Origin: Heloderma charlesbogerti
Lineage: Eukaryota; Chordata; Lepidosauria; Squamata; Helodermatidae
Direction: 5' to 3'
Length of the DNA stretch: 64,000 nt
Assembly: GCA_026122225.1 (NCBI GenBank)
Contig: JANEZZ010000729.1
Coordinates: forward strand, 186,001 to 250,000
This document shows positions 19,271-31,385 of this stretch, piece after piece. Numbering within the stretch: position 1 is the stretch's first letter; every line of letters starts with the position of its first letter. The position numbers and the translations under genes are program-made. The notes beneath the pieces are model-generated. The model did not search any database, was not told the origin of the DNA, and saw only the letters and a list, made by a program, of their open reading frames with translations.

Positions 19271-20444
19271 AGTCTTTTAACATGCTAGTGACTCACATAC
19301 AAAACCCTTACATCCTACTCATTCATTCAAGAATCACATTGTTGGGGCTTACACACTTCCCATTTATTCAGAATCTCTTCCAAACCAGGAAAAAAAGAGA
19401 GGAAGAACAAGGCAAAGCAGAGAAGAGCAGCTGATATTCCAGCAAAACAGAATTACCTGGACACTCCCATTATGAAGGAGAAACAGCTAACGTTTAACTT
19501 GCCTCCTTGAATTACCTTAGCCCAGAAGTGCCTGATGTCTTTCTGAAGCTTTTTAAGTCCACGCTGTTCAGAATCCTCTGCAGATATGGGAACACAGTAT
19601 AAATGGCTACTTACTTTACAGGAGAGGATGTTATTTTTTGCAATAACCCGAGCTGGGTGTGCCTCACCCAGTGAGGCCAAAATAACCATTATGTTCCAAA
19701 AAGACTGATGTCTGACGACCTTTATTTATAGATCCACATCTTCTGTTATTTAGCAAAAGTGATCTCACTTCTTTGGGGTTTTTAAAATACAATAACATCT
19801 GCAGAAGAACCGACAAGGAGGAAAATCCATTCACCCTGTGGTATTTCTTGGCTGCAGGAAGGTGGGGAGCGTGGACAGCTCAGAATTAGCAAGTACTTCT
19901 TTGTTTTGGGTAGTGTATTTTCTCTTCTTTTTGAAGTAAAACAAAAATGCTGCCAGTATTAAGTCTAACCCCTTCAAAGCAGAATAAAAACAAGCCCTAA
20001 TCAATCATATTTTCAGAGCTGACACCATCCTTCTTTGTATGTAGAAAGGGCTTGCAAATAGTCACTTGTGGCAAGTACAGTAAAGTTACACAAAAGGGGC
20101 TTCTGTAAACCAGAAGATCATTGGCTCTTTCCCCCTTCCCTTTCAAGCTGCTGATGTGCCCCCAAATGACTAAGAGAGGCATATATGGAGACCAGGTGGA
20201 TAAGAATTCTTACAGTCCAGTAATCTTTTGTTGACTTCTTTGCAAAACCAATGTTCACAATCCACAGGGTATTTCTCTTGTGCAAGCCACATTAAATAAG
20301 TGCATTGTGCAGGAGCATGCTAATGTTCTTAATGCAGGCTCATCCTTTTTCAGTGAGGCCTGCACAAATAAAATGACCCAAGGAAAAATTAAACCACATC
20401 ATTTCTTGTCTGATATGACTCATTATTCCAACCATTCCCCATGT
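19271..20444. other. unassigned sequence
   Basis: No repeats recognised over about 1.2 kb; candidate for conserved non-coding sequence by exclusion only. Confidence 0.35.
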
Positions 20445-20545
20445 AGCGCCCTACAGGTCTACAACTTCCATCTTCTCCAAGCAGCATAGCCAGTGTCTCA
20501 AAATGATGGAAGTTATAGTGCAACACATCGGGAAAGTGCCACAAT
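20445..20545. mobile_element. palindromic hAT-like MITE, family P1, degraded
   Basis: GTCTACAACTTCCATCTTC opposes ATGATGGAAGTTATAGTGC with the P1 spacing. Ends are weak. Confidence 0.5.
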
Positions 20546-21252
20546 TGGTTAAAATCAAACGTACTTTGAGATATAACCCACTAAAATCAATAGCACATAC
20601 TTCCAAGTTGAGGATCTGGGTATTCAAAACATGCCTGGGTTAATTAGCTGTGAAAGAAACTGGCACATAAAATAACCCAAGCGTGTACAGGTCCGTTTGA
20701 GGGTTTGTGCCAAACTGAATCCATGGATAGGTGTTCAGTGTTACAGAAACATCTGAAACTGCCCTTAGAGCAACATATCCAAGCTGCTTGCCACAAATTA
20801 ACCAAATCTGACAGGTGCAGATGTAGAGTCGCATTTTCCATGTATTGACAGGAGATATCTGTACATAAAATGTCTCTCCAAGGCAGCAATAACAAATGCA
20901 AATAGAATCCTCCCTGTGTATCCACAAGCCTGGAGCTTTCTCAGACCTGGAGAAGGGAAGCACAGGGACACCAACAACAGCTGATGTCAAACTGACAGGA
21001 GAAGGGGAAATAACATCTACTTAATAAAAAGCAATCCTGGCACACGGAGACTTAACTGACACTCCTGCATAACCATGAGAAATCACCATTTGTTATTATT
21101 CGTAATATATTCCTTGCTCTCACTCAGATTAGATTTACCACAGTTTGGAGTAAGATCCATATGCAGAATACATCTATACATTTAAAACCCCACCCATTCA
21201 TACTTCTTAGTTTAAAACCTGCCCAGATAAACACTGGATTGTTGACTGTCTG
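20546..21252. other. unassigned sequence
   Basis: The minus strand is open for 116 codons at 20640-20990 without a recognisable domain. Confidence 0.35.
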
Positions 21253-21315
21253 GTTTTATTTTATTTTGCACTTTGATACATTATTTTATTTTGCACTATT
21301 TTATTTTGCACTTCT
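21253..21315. repeat. imperfect tandem repeat, TTATTTTATTTTGCACT unit
   Basis: Three near-copies of a unit of about 17 bases, just upstream of the solo LTR. Confidence 0.8.
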
Positions 21316-21388
21316 TTAAAGATGCTTTTGGGGAAAGTACTATAATATTCTATAAATAAGAATTGTTTAAAACTCCTTGGAAAGTTAC

Positions 21389-21910
21389 TGTCAGGAGGCG
21401 CCCTAGCGGCCTCTTTCAGTAGACTCCAATAGCCAACTCAAGACACAGACGAAAGGATTCTTTTCAAGGCTTTAATCCTTTTACAACTTAATGACTCTTT
21501 CAGATGCTAATCATCAGCGACTAAGCAAGGAACAGCAGAGTGGCCTATGCTCCGAATAGGCATTTGAAGGAGAGTTACTTGCAGACCCTGAACTTATGGG
21601 CTAGGGAGAGATCCTCCCTCTTTCCCTTGGGTCCACGGGAGGCGGCTGTTGCTTGCGCACCAAACGGGCGCTACGCCTCCTTTCCGCGCCCTCCATCGCT
21701 CGTCGCTCCCAGCGTCGAGCGTCTAGCAAGCCCCATTCCCGCACTTTCTCACTACTAGGATCACTATCTATCTCAGGAATGCGGGCAGGAGGAATCTCTG
21801 CCAGCTGCTGTGCCCATGAGGGATGAGCTGGCTCCTCTCCCACAGATTGCTGATCCTCCTCAGAATCAGAACTGCTCTGGGGTTCTATCGGCTCAGTTTC
21901 CACCCTGACA
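21389..21910 (-). mobile_element. solo LTR of an LTR retroelement
   Basis: 522-bp unit beginning TGTCAGG and ending CCTGACA, flanked by the 5-bp direct repeat GTTAC (21384-21388 and 21911-21915). Minus orientation is preferred because on that strand an ATTAAA motif in GGATTAAAGCCTTG lies near the 3' side. A 100-codon frame (21601-21903, minus) begins 8 bases inside the LTR and is acidic and then arginine-rich. No gag, pol or primer-binding site lies next to it, so internal recombination has removed the body of the element. Whether it is Ty3/gypsy or a retrovirus-like element cannot be told from the LTR alone. Confidence 0.88.
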
Positions 21911-21915
21911 GTTAC

Positions 21916-23219
21916 TCAGGACTGGCATTTGGATGGCCCGTCCAGGAGTTCTTAAGCTGGGGAGAAGCCACCAGGAATGCATCCCTAAATGACCTCACCA
22001 TTTATACTTAGCAAAGCAAGAAATACTATCAGGAAGCCAAAACAGACAATGAAAAGCATGACAATGAAAAAAATTCCATTTCATTTCAATGTATTTTGCA
22101 CAGAAGACATGCCTAGTAGATAGTGCCTAGGCTTTTCAAAAGTCCACCAAAAGATACAAATTCTTACTGGCTGGCTATCCATGTGAACCTATGTGAGATG
22201 TTCAGGGTTGATGGAGAAATCTCTGAATGATGCCCTGTAAGTTAATCAGGACCTTGGAGAACTGATATAGCAAGCTCTTAGACCCAATCCCATCACCAGC
22301 TGGGCTATTACATCTACAGCCGTTTCCAAAAAGTCTTTAATGGCACCTGAACTTAGAATGTATGACAGTGGTCAAATCTAGGAAGCGTCAAAAAGGCATG
22401 AGCACATGGCTTGTTGTTTCAGAGTTCACTGTTCCAGAATTTTTTTTTTATCTTAAGCAGGTGAGTGGAACAATTCTTGATTGACAACTGAATTACTCCT
22501 GGCAATCACATCTGAATTAAGCTTTGATCCCCAGAAGCAAGTTAAATATACTACTTCCCATGCATAGAGCACCCATTTAGGCACTTGCTAGGCAGAGGTC
22601 AGCACTTCCTACCTTCTTTTCAAGTCCCAAGATGAATGAAAATGGCATTTTCTTTTTGTGCACTTGTGTTGCTGGAGTTCTGAGGCATTTGGGTTTTAAT
22701 TTAGAGCATCACGCCTTCCAAGTCAATCATTTATGAATGTCATTGCCAAGATGGCATAGAAAGAACACAAGTCAGCATATGCTACTGTGTAGCGTGTGTC
22801 AAAACAGTAACAACACATGTGTATCATGACGCAGCTGTTTGCAACATTTGTTGAGGGGAGCGGGAGGAGAACTTTTTTGAACATTTGCTGAAAAAGGGTG
22901 GGTGGGAAGAGAACTTCTGATACATCATTAAGTCAACAAGTTAACCATCCTACCCTATGGAGTTAAGGATTTATAAAGCATATGGTTGGGCAGCTGCTTT
23001 GCCTAATGAGCATCATCCCATGATGCTGTTAAGAAATTCAGAACCTGAGAAGGTTCATTTGGACAGGTGCTCTGTGCAAAAAAACCTGCTTGAAAATCCA
23101 CCAAACAATGCCTGCTATTGCAAATCTTGTTCACGGCAGCTGTCCCACTGCATATCCCACTGAAATAAGCAGACACTGGGAAGATGCAAAACAAAATACT
23201 TGGTTTAATTTGTGCTACA
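21916..23219. other. unassigned sequence
   Basis: 1.3 kb without a recognised family. Includes a T10 tract near 22441-22450. Confidence 0.4.
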
Positions 23220-23350
23220 CCATAAAAGAAGCATGTTGGCCTCAGCACAAGCCTGCAAGGTTGGTTAGGCTGAGGTAGTGGCTTGCCCAAAACCACCCCG
23301 TGAGTGAGTTAGGTCTAGGAGTGAAAAATTCCTTGGCTTAGAATTCTTTA
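23220..23350 (-). mobile_element. degraded MIR-like SINE
   Basis: Read on plus: CTGCAAGGTTGGTTAGGCTG, then GTGGCTTGCCCAAAACCACC, matching the reverse of the 60724-60955 family. Head region eroded. Confidence 0.55.
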
Positions 23351-24044
23351 ACTCAAAGGGCATGTCTTTTGCTCCTGGCTCTGCCCACCCGTTCTCTAGG
23401 TACTGTACCACAGCAGAGGTCCGCTAGCTTGCAGCCCTTACTTTCCTTAGTCCATACAGCTTCCTGAAACGTTAACGTTTTCCACCCGTTTCTGACAGTG
23501 GCTACAGCTACTTGCTTTAGCAGACTGTTCTTGTCAGAGGTGACAGGAAGGGAGGTTGAGAGAAATGTAGCATAACCTCCTTTCTTATGAGCTCCTACAA
23601 AGAAAATTAACCGCTCAGTTGAATCAACAGTAAAGCATATCAAAGGAAAGCTCTGCACATCTACACATTCGGCACACTGCCTGGCAGCTGCCTTCGTCAC
23701 AATTCCAGTTCAAGACACAGAACAGGAGAGGAAACAGCCACTGCTGTGGTGCTGCCACATTGACCCAGGTGGGATGTCAGGTGCAACTGAGAATACAAAA
23801 TGATTGCGACAGGAAAAAAAGAAAGGAAAACAAGCAGGTTGTGGTGTCAAGCGGAGGTCAGGCTGCTGCATTATGCAAAGTGAAGGAAATTATGCTTTAG
23901 GTCTCCTCGAGAGGACAGCTGGCACTAATGGCCAATTTGACTGCTCTTTGTCTTAAGCTACCCTGGGATGTACTTTGAATCACATCCACCTGCAGGGCTG
24001 GGAGGATGCTTTGACCTGGCTTGAACCGAGTCTGCACATAATGC
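23351..24044. other. unassigned sequence
   Basis: The minus strand is open at 23353-23700 (115 codons) with no recognisable domain or splice pattern. Confidence 0.35.
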
Positions 24045-24076
24045 CCAATTCCTGGGTTAAACAACCCAGGAATTGG
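24045..24076. repeat. perfect 14-bp palindrome (hairpin)
   Basis: CCAATTCCTGGGTT, loop AAAC, AACCCAGGAATTGG. A related imperfect hairpin, CCAATTCCTAGGTT / AACCCAGGAAGTG, lies at 24246-24276. The two may bound or belong to one foldback element of about 230 bases. Confidence 0.85.
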
Positions 24077-24276
24077 TGTGGCTGCGCTGGAGCAAACAAG
24101 CACACTGCCCCCGCTCGCCACTTCCACTTTCCAAAACAAACCAGGAACGCCTCGTTCCTGGATTGTTTCATGATGTCCATACTCAGGAACTCTGGGTCGT
24201 TTAGCCCCTAAACAACCAGAAATGGCCCGCTCCCGTGCAGCCATGCCAATTCCTAGGTTGTTTAACCCAGGAAGTG

Positions 24277-24796
24277 AGTTTTACATGCAAATTGGGTTCT
24301 TGGTATAGTTTTGGGATGCGGGTGCAGGTGTTGCTCTGGAACTAAAGGGAACCTAACAAAATGCAAAGTCATCCCAACAGAGAGACTAAAAAAATAAATA
24401 AATACCAAGGCTGAATATTTCAGTAGAAATATTAAAGCAATACTTTAAATTAAGATAATAATAAATGGTCTGCTAATGACAATGGATAAACTACTATCAA
24501 GGAGTTTGATGACACCTACATACAAGCTTTAAAAATACTCTGAAATGGACATGCATGGTAAGTTTTCCACAGGCCCTCTTAAAACACCAACAAGATGGGA
24601 ATAAGCTTTCACTCTTAAATGCATTTCTATCAGCCTCCAATATCCCACATACACTTTTACCAAGAAAGAATGAGAAGCTGTATGGACAATTTTTGCAACA
24701 CTTGCTTAACTAGGCACAACACACAGGAAATCCTAACCACCGAACTCAGTTTACTTTTCATAACAAGTCACAAGAAATTCTGGTAAAGGAGATTTC
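24277..24796. other. unassigned AT-rich sequence
   Basis: Nothing recognised. Confidence 0.4.
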
Positions 24797-24930
24797 CATG
24801 GCTGGCTGGGGAATGCTGGGAGTTGTAGGACTTTTTTCTGTCTAAACATGCAACAGGATCATGTCCTAAATCCCATTTAACTCAGTGGGACTTACTGAGC
24901 AGTAGACATACATAGGATTGCACAGCAATG
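24797..24930. mobile_element. palindromic element, family P3, rearranged
   Basis: Contains GGAATGCTGGGAGTTGTAGG, then TCTGTCTAAACATGCA, and further right an AGTGGGACTTACTGAGC block and CATAGGATTGCAC. It appears to combine the P3 arm of 11997-12130 with the related variant at 44383-44476. Confidence 0.65.
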
Positions 24931-25082
24931 TACTCCTGCTAGGGGGGAAAACACCATCTTAAATTATAACAAAAAGTTGTTGTTTTTAAAGGCCATAGAG
25001 TACTTTAAAGTATTTTTATACTTCACAGGTTTTGTTTGTGTATTCTACTTCTGTACCATCTTTTGACCAAACAGTCTTTAAG

Positions 25083-25200
25083 GGCACAACCCTATAGGGA
25101 TAGGCAGCCACCTCCGAACTCGACGCCAACAGCCTATCCAATGCAGGGCGGGAGAAGCATGGAGGGGATCATCCCCTCCACGCTTCAGCCGCCCTGCATT
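25083..25200. repeat. palindromic repeat with 25-bp arms
   Basis: ATGCAGGGCGG with AGCATGGAGGGG opposes CCCCTCCACGCT with CCGCCCTGCAT around ATCAT (25141-25199). The left flank GGGCACAACCCTATAGGG resembles a P3-type end. Confidence 0.75.
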
Positions 25201-25244
25201 TGTGGCTACCCCCCCCCCCAATTTTAACAAATAAGAAATCCCAG

Positions 25245-25575
25245 GACCTGATTAAAAACCTTATCATATGCTGCCAAATGCCTGAGAGTAGAGGAAGGTC
25301 TTAACCTGGCACTGAGAAAATGACAGTGTTGGAGTCAGGTGGGCTTCACTGGGGAGATTCAAAATCAGGGGGCCACCATCAAGAAGGCCCTATCCCTTGT
25401 TGCAGAAGAAGCACCTGGAGGAGTGCCTAAGAAGATGAACATAGTATAGTCTGCCAGGTATTGCAGTCCTGAGCCATGTAAGGTTTTATAGGTCAAAACT
25501 AGCACCTTGAATCAGGCTTGGAAACATACAGGCAGCCCATGCAAGCTGGCCAGAACTGGTGCTATATGGGGGACA
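25245..25575 (+). repeat. old interspersed repeat, class uncertain
   Basis: Carries the blocks AAGAAGGCCCTATCCCTTG, TATAGGTCAAAACTAGCACC and CAGGCAGCCCATGCAAGCTG, which I recognise as a widely dispersed reptile repeat. I cannot assign its class with certainty. Confidence 0.5.
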
Positions 25576-26058
25576 TCGGTTCCTCAAGAGGATTAGTCAT
25601 TACACTCTGGCATCCTCCTCCACTGTTAGAAAAGCAAAAAGGCAGCGAACCACCACAGCTGCAATTAAACAACTGGAAGCACAGTTTTAAAATATTTTCC
25701 CTCCCCATCTACCCATTGGCTGTCTTTTTTCTCTCAACTAAAATGCCCCAAACGCTTTTCATTTTTCTTCATTGAAAAGATGCTCCCAAGGCCCAATCAG
25801 TCTTCATGATCAACATACTACAGCCAGACATGCCTGAGGCTCCATAATTCACACAATTTATTTGTCTCTCACCCTTCATACATGGGGGTTCCCAAGCAAT
25901 CTTTCAGTAATCAACCATGGGGGTTATGTACCTTACTATTCACAATCATTCATCAACGCCCCAGAGTGGGGACGGACCAATGCTTCAAAGCAGAAATTCT
26001 CCTCCATCCTTTATACCCAAGAAATACTGGGTGCAGTACCACCAACATTAATTTGTAG

Positions 26059-26125
26059 GTTAAAGCGACAATCCTATCACGTTTAGACAGAAAGAAGTCC
26101 CACAACTCCCAGCATTCCCCACTGG
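26059..26125. mobile_element. half copy of a P3-type palindrome
   Basis: GACAATCCTATCACGTTTAG, then AAGTCCCACAACTCCCAGC. Only the left half is present. Confidence 0.65.
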
Positions 26126-26599
26126 ATGCACAGAGCACGGAGTACAGGGAGGAAAACAGATAAGTCCTTAGAAAAACTCACAACTGCAACCCCTAGATTT
26201 CACTTACTGGCCTGAGTTGCTACCCTCATATCTCCCTTGGGGCAAAGTCTCTCTATTTCAATTTCAAGTTTCTGTAAGCTGAATAATGCGGCCCCAAGAT
26301 CTACACAGTGATCTCTGTGGCCATTCCATGCATATTATGATATTCCAATTATCCTTTTCAAAAACATATTTTTATTTCCTTTATATATGGGATCTGGTTC
26401 TCCTAAATACAGTTGCCTTCAAGAAGTTAATATCCTAGACGTCTGTTATATGTAACAGACTTTTATCTGCAGAAATGAGCAAAAACAGGAAGCCGTTTGG
26501 GTTGTACACCCACATTCCACTGGGATTATGCAATATATTAACAGCAGTTTGCTCTTGTAACTCAGTGGCATTTGCTTGGGGATGTATCAGTGATTCGGC

Positions 26600-26612
26600 G
26601 GGGGGGGGGGGG
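26600..26612. repeat. G13 homopolymer
   Basis: Thirteen consecutive G bases after TTCGGC. Confidence 0.95.
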
Positions 26613-27694
26613 AGATAAAGAATAGATGTTCCAAGCCACATATAATGCATTTCCCAGAGGACTTCCACCCTGGCTGAAGGGAATGTTTAAATTAAAATTT
26701 CACGTTTTAATATGGGCCCACCAGCTCATTTTCAGGAATGAACTCATCCCATCTCAGCCACCTTCAAAGGTGGATGCTCAGCCTCTAACCTTAAGCGTAT
26801 ATAACATCTCTGAAACTGTGCCAGTCCCCACATTTGACAGGAAAGCCAGAGGCTTTCAAATGCTTCTTAAGAAGGCAGGGGGGGGGGAGAAAGAGAGACG
26901 CCAGTCTGCAATATAGTCTAATGTACAGATGTATCTTCATTCTCCCAGAATGCTAATGGCACAGCCCTCCTGGAACCAGGGTGTGGTCACATCTGTTCTC
27001 CAATAACAAAGCATGGCCACACTTCTCAATGCATCAATTATGCCTTTGGGGAGCTGGAGGAAATCAGAAGGGTCATCACCACATTCGTCTCCCTTCCTGC
27101 AGCTGCCCAGGAGCTCTTCCCCCTTTTCTGCAGACTGGAATAATGCCCTCATCTTGCAGCAGTGGCTCAACAAAGCAAGTATCTACTGGAGTCACTGCCG
27201 GCGGAGTCCAGTGCAGGAGACCAGTTGCAAACTGAGATCTTAATGAATCAACCCATTCAAGGAAGATTTATCCGGGCACCGTAGCAGTGCAGTATCTCCA
27301 AATGGGGCCCCATGGCAGAAAGTTAGCAGAAGTAAATCCTGACAGTTGAGCAAGAAGTTGAGACAAAGCACACCAGGGCAAGAGCTTCTCAAATTAAAAC
27401 AAGGAGAACTTTGAATTAATAAGAGACACATGCATTTAGGCCTTGAGGGGAACAGGGCACAGAAGGGATTTCTGGGGCACACATCTTCAAAGGAGCTAGC
27501 CTTCTTCCCGAAGTCTGTCTGCCCTGCTGACTCAAGCTGAGGAGAGCTTATTTATGAGGAAGAATATACACACACACTCCCATTAGTGGTGGTGAAAGGG
27601 TTCAATTAGCTTCCTTCTCCCCACTCCTTTCTGGAACTTCAGAAACTGTGCTACAAACTCTGCATTTAAAAAATCCTAACTCCAAAGTTAGATA

Positions 27695-27745
27695 GTACCT
27701 TTATTAGGATCAACCAAAACGCTGCAAAGATTGTGCAATTTTGGT
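27695..27745 (+). repeat. copy of the TTTATTAGGACCAACC repeat
   Basis: CTTTATTAGGATCAACCAAA and AAGATTGTGCAA match 13229-13272. Confidence 0.5.
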
Positions 27746-30177
27746 TAGTCTTTAAAAATATGAGGTATTGCCTAACTGGGGTTTCTCTCCCCCTCCCCTT
27801 GGTTTTGCATTTTTTCTTGTGTACTGGTGCAGCTGTCTGTGTCTTTTTTTATCTGCATAAAACCATTGATGTGGGTGTTTTTAATTCACAGGTTGTGGAC
27901 ACCTTGAGTTCCTTAAAGGCAGGATGTAAGTCTATTAAAAAAAAACTTTAAAAATCAGATGCTGGGGCAGGAGCATGACAGAACAGGAGGACAGCGTAAA
28001 GCAATTTTAGAGGAGACATTATAGCAGGAATGGGGAACCTCCCAGTCACCAAACCTTTTCAATTAAGTCCACAGCCTCCCCCCCATCTGCCCTGCTATGA
28101 TTTTGTGGATTAGTTTCAGTGAAGCACTAATGTTTCCCCATCATCACCCGCTGTCCATTAGGAATGGCCAGGGGGTAGCCTTTCCTGATGGAAGGACAAG
28201 AATGAACCATGCTGGATCAGGCCAGGGAATTCTGGGCACGTTGAAGCAGCAGCTCCTGATGGAACATACTTCCCCCACTCCTCCCTCTTCGGGAGTTGCT
28301 GCTTCAAGGCCAACTGAGACGCTCTGAGAGCCACCTATCCATACCACCCATTGCTTGTTTAATGTGTAACTTTCAGACCTGGTGACCAAGTTTGCTTTTC
28401 CCCCTCCTCTCTCTCTCTCTCCCCCCATTTTCCATTTGTGTTGTGTCTTTGAGATTTCAGTCCTGCAGGAAAGGACCATCTTGTGTGTTATGGATCGCAC
28501 AATGCTTTAAATAAATAATACGAAGTGTACACACAGGTGGGTCTTCCCTTCTCAATAGATACTGACTGATGAGTCAAATAAAGAGGAAGCACTTCCCTTT
28601 TGCTGGGTGGCATGCATGCCTGCTCAGGAGCAGGGCCTTTTGTTCAAGAGGGGTGTGGCATGTGGGAATGTTGAGCCATGGGGAGCGTTGCATGGGCTGA
28701 TGAGTCAAACCAGGCTTGCTCATGCACAATGTTTAACTCGGAGCTGCTCTGCTAAAGCTGAGTAGGGAGAGGTGGAGCTGCCCCGATCAGTCCCTGCCCA
28801 GCAGCCAAGACACTGCTGCAGAGCTCTGAGAATGAAGGAGGGGGAAGCTGGCAGGACTCTGAGAAGCACAGGCTGGCTGGAGGATATGTTTCCCCATCCA
28901 GTCCCTCCTCAGGGGTAACCTTGAGCCTCATGCAGTTGAGGTGGGTGCAAGAAGAATAAGTGTTTTGGAATGTGTCACACAGAATTGTTAACACAGGAAA
29001 GGCAGTGAGTCACAGGGCCCAGTCATTCAAAAGGTCTGAAATGTACACCCACCACTCCGAACACTGCTCAGGCAATTGCTGACAGACACACGTTATATAC
29101 AGCAAGTCACTGGTGGGATTCTGCATGCCCACTTTCAACCAGTGCCAACTGCTTCATGCACATTAAATACAGAATTTTATAGTCAGCATCTACCCTTTGC
29201 CTTGCACTTTCATGGTGGTGGAACCAAGCAGACTGGGAAGGCAGAACCATCACCTGCATAGGCCCAGAGGGGAGATCAGTTTGGTAACTCTCCACTCACG
29301 TGGGATGAGGAGTAACTGACCTCTGGGAAGCACTGGAGGGGCTGACTGTGTGGTGTTATGGTAGCGCCAGGGTTTCTCTCCGTCTTTCTCTCTCCATCTC
29401 CTCTCATGTAAGCTTGACAGGGTTATTGCAAGAGGGAGATGTGCAGCCAGTTCCACCAGTGCTTTGTGTTTAACACAGGGTGGGGCTGAGGACTAGGCTG
29501 CACAGGGGGAGAGAGAGACAGCTTGGGCCCTGGCACTTTAAAGCGCTGCACATGCAGCTCTCTACCCGACGGCTTATGACAGCTAAAGCGGCGCAAATGC
29601 ACACTGCGGATGTGCACTTAAAAGAATGACACAAATCATATTAATACCATCTCTCCATCAGCCCACACAAACTTCCACGACTAGGGCTGTTTCCTACATT
29701 CAAGAACGAACACACAAACCAAGTGGAAACAGATGGGGCAGCAATTGCCCACACGGGTTTTCTGTTGCGTAGATGTGTGCTGAGAAGCTGTGATGGGCCA
29801 CTTTCTCAGCGCAACGACTGTACTAAGAAAAAGCTGCAGGCCTGCAGGACAATTGCCATGTGGGTTGCGCTTTACATCTCTGCAGGGTAAGTTCAATAAT
29901 GCACGAAGAAAGGGCCCCTTTTGCAAAGAGGCGGCGAGTGCTGTCCCCACCCAACACCACAGTCGGTTAGCATTCCGTGGCCACTAGGAATACACGGTCA
30001 TACGGCTGCTTTGGGTTCCCCACCACCACCTTAGGTTTTTTTCTGATTTTTTTTTTATACTTCTGTAAACACTGGGGATCGCCCAAGCCTGCTGATACCT
30101 CTCACTTCTGCACGGGTGAGACTGCTTTCAGCTACATAAATATCGACACTCACAACATGAACATCAGAAATGGAAGG

Positions 30178-30300
30178 AATTATAGGCAGCATCCTGCTGG
30201 AGCAGAGCAAGGGCCCATCTGGCCGGGCATCCTGTTTCCTGCAGCGGCCCACCAGGTGCCCCCAGGAAGCACAGAAGCAGGGCACAAAGATCCCAAAGTA
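30178..30300 (-). mobile_element. CR1-like 3' end (subfamily B), diverged
   Basis: AGCATCCTGCTGGAGCAGAG, then CATCTGGCCGGGCATCCTG and GTGCCCCCAGGAAGCACAG follow the subfamily B 3' region read from the minus strand. Confidence 0.6.
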
Positions 30301-30435
30301 GGAGGTAGACCGCCCCTGAACGCGGAGCTTCCTATAGCCTGACGGCCACGGATCGACCGCTCCGTAAAGTTCTCCAATTCTCTCTCGAAGCCAGCTCAGA
30401 GAGCGGCCATGCCTGCTGCTGCGTGCCTCTCCCTG

Positions 30436-30538
30436 CCCCAGTCCTCCCCAGCCTGGTGCCCTCCAACTCCCAGGCGCCCCACGCTGGGAGTTGCGATTCC
30501 GACCCTCTGGAGAGCCCCCGGCTGGGGAAGGCTGCTCT
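30436..30538. mobile_element. palindromic hAT-like MITE, family P1, at the CpG-island edge
   Basis: CCCAGCCTGGTGCCCTCCAA at left, CCCCCGGCTGGGGAAGGCTG at right, inner arms AACTCCCAGGCGCC and ACGCTGGGAGTTGCG. GC-rich compared with the other copies. Confidence 0.75.
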
Positions 30539-30995
30539 ACCCCGCCGGCCCTTCCGGGAAGCCGAAGCATTTCTCCACGGGGCGGCGGAGCCCAACGTCC
30601 CCCAAAGCCCCGGGAGCCCCTCGGGTGGCCCCTCGCGGCTCCCGGGCGCGGCGGGGCGCGGGGGTCCGCGCCAGCCGGCGGACTCGCAGGCGCCCCTGCC
30701 CTCGAAGGGCTCCGGGCCGCTTCCGCGCGCCTCCCCGAAGGGCTGGCGTGGCCGAAGGCAGGCATCCCCCCCGGCCTGGCTGCAGGCGCGGCTGCCCACG
30801 CCGGCCTCCTGGCCAGCGGCCCCGGCGCGGAGCTCGCCCCGAGGGAGCCGGGCGCAGCCTCCGCGCCTAGGCGCGCGCACTGCGCTGCGCGCCGGGCGGA
30901 GAGGCGGCCGGCGGGGAAGTTCGCGCGCCGGAGCAGCCAGCCGCCCCCGCCGCGCCCCGCGCCCCCCGCCCAGGCCTCTCGCTCTCTCGCGCGCG

Positions 30996-31010
30996 CCACT
31001 CACCGCGGCT
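30996..31010 (-). other. probable splice donor, end of first exon
   Basis: On the minus strand the sequence reads AGCCGCG then GTGAGTGG; the exon would end at 31004 and the intron start at 31003. GTGAGT is a strong donor and lies at the expected place in the CpG island. Confidence 0.55.
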
Positions 31011-31101
31011 GGTGCGCTCCGCCCTCGCGCTGCTGCCCCTCCGGCGCGCTCCTCTCCGGCTGGCACCGCGCGCTGCGCTCCTCGCCCGCCGGACGCCGCC
31101 C

Positions 31102-31126
31102 CGCCTCGCCTCGCCTCGCCTCGCCT
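31102..31126. repeat. (CGCCT)5 tandem repeat
   Basis: Five clean pentamer units inside the CpG island, within the proposed first exon or its promoter. Confidence 0.95.
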
Positions 31127-31202
31127 GGGAGCCTCTCGGCAGCTCCGCGCGAGCCGCGCCCCCCTTCCCCTCACGCCCCGCCGCCGCCGCCGCCCGGCCG
31201 GG

Positions 31203-31207
31203 ATTGG
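31203..31207 (-). promoter_or_regulatory. CCAAT box
   Basis: GAGCCAATCCC on the minus strand, about 200 bases upstream of the splice donor. Position fits a promoter for minus-strand transcription. Confidence 0.4.
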
Positions 31208-31360
31208 CTCGAGCCCCCGCGCGTCGAGGGCGGAGAGGGAGGCGATTTGGCGACGGCGGAGCCAGTCACGCGCTTGAGGCAGGGTTTGGAGCGCCTGGCC
31301 CGCCCAGGTCTTTAGGGCTCCGCTCAGGACCTGGCTCGACTCCGGAGGGAGCTGAGGCCG

Positions 31361-31385
31361 GCCCCGCCCCGCCCCGCCCCGCCCC
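31361..31385. promoter_or_regulatory. tandem GC boxes, (GCCCC)5
   Basis: Five GCCCC units give overlapping CCGCCC sites typical of Sp1 binding, at the outer edge of the CpG island. Confidence 0.6.

Larger units (their letters stand above)
26126..30177. other. unassigned sequence with few repeats
   Basis: About 4 kb directly on the downstream side of the proposed minus-strand first exon, so probably the start of intron 1. Contains a 13-G run (26600-26612) and a short repeat match at 27695-27745. No coding exon recognised. Confidence 0.4.

Noticed and set aside
20640..20990. 116-codon minus frame with many Cys and aromatic residues
   Set aside because: No recognisable domain, no splice context and no second copy. 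A frame this long can occur by chance in 64 kb.
23353..23700. 115-codon minus frame
   Set aside because: No family recognised; single occurrence, no supporting signals.
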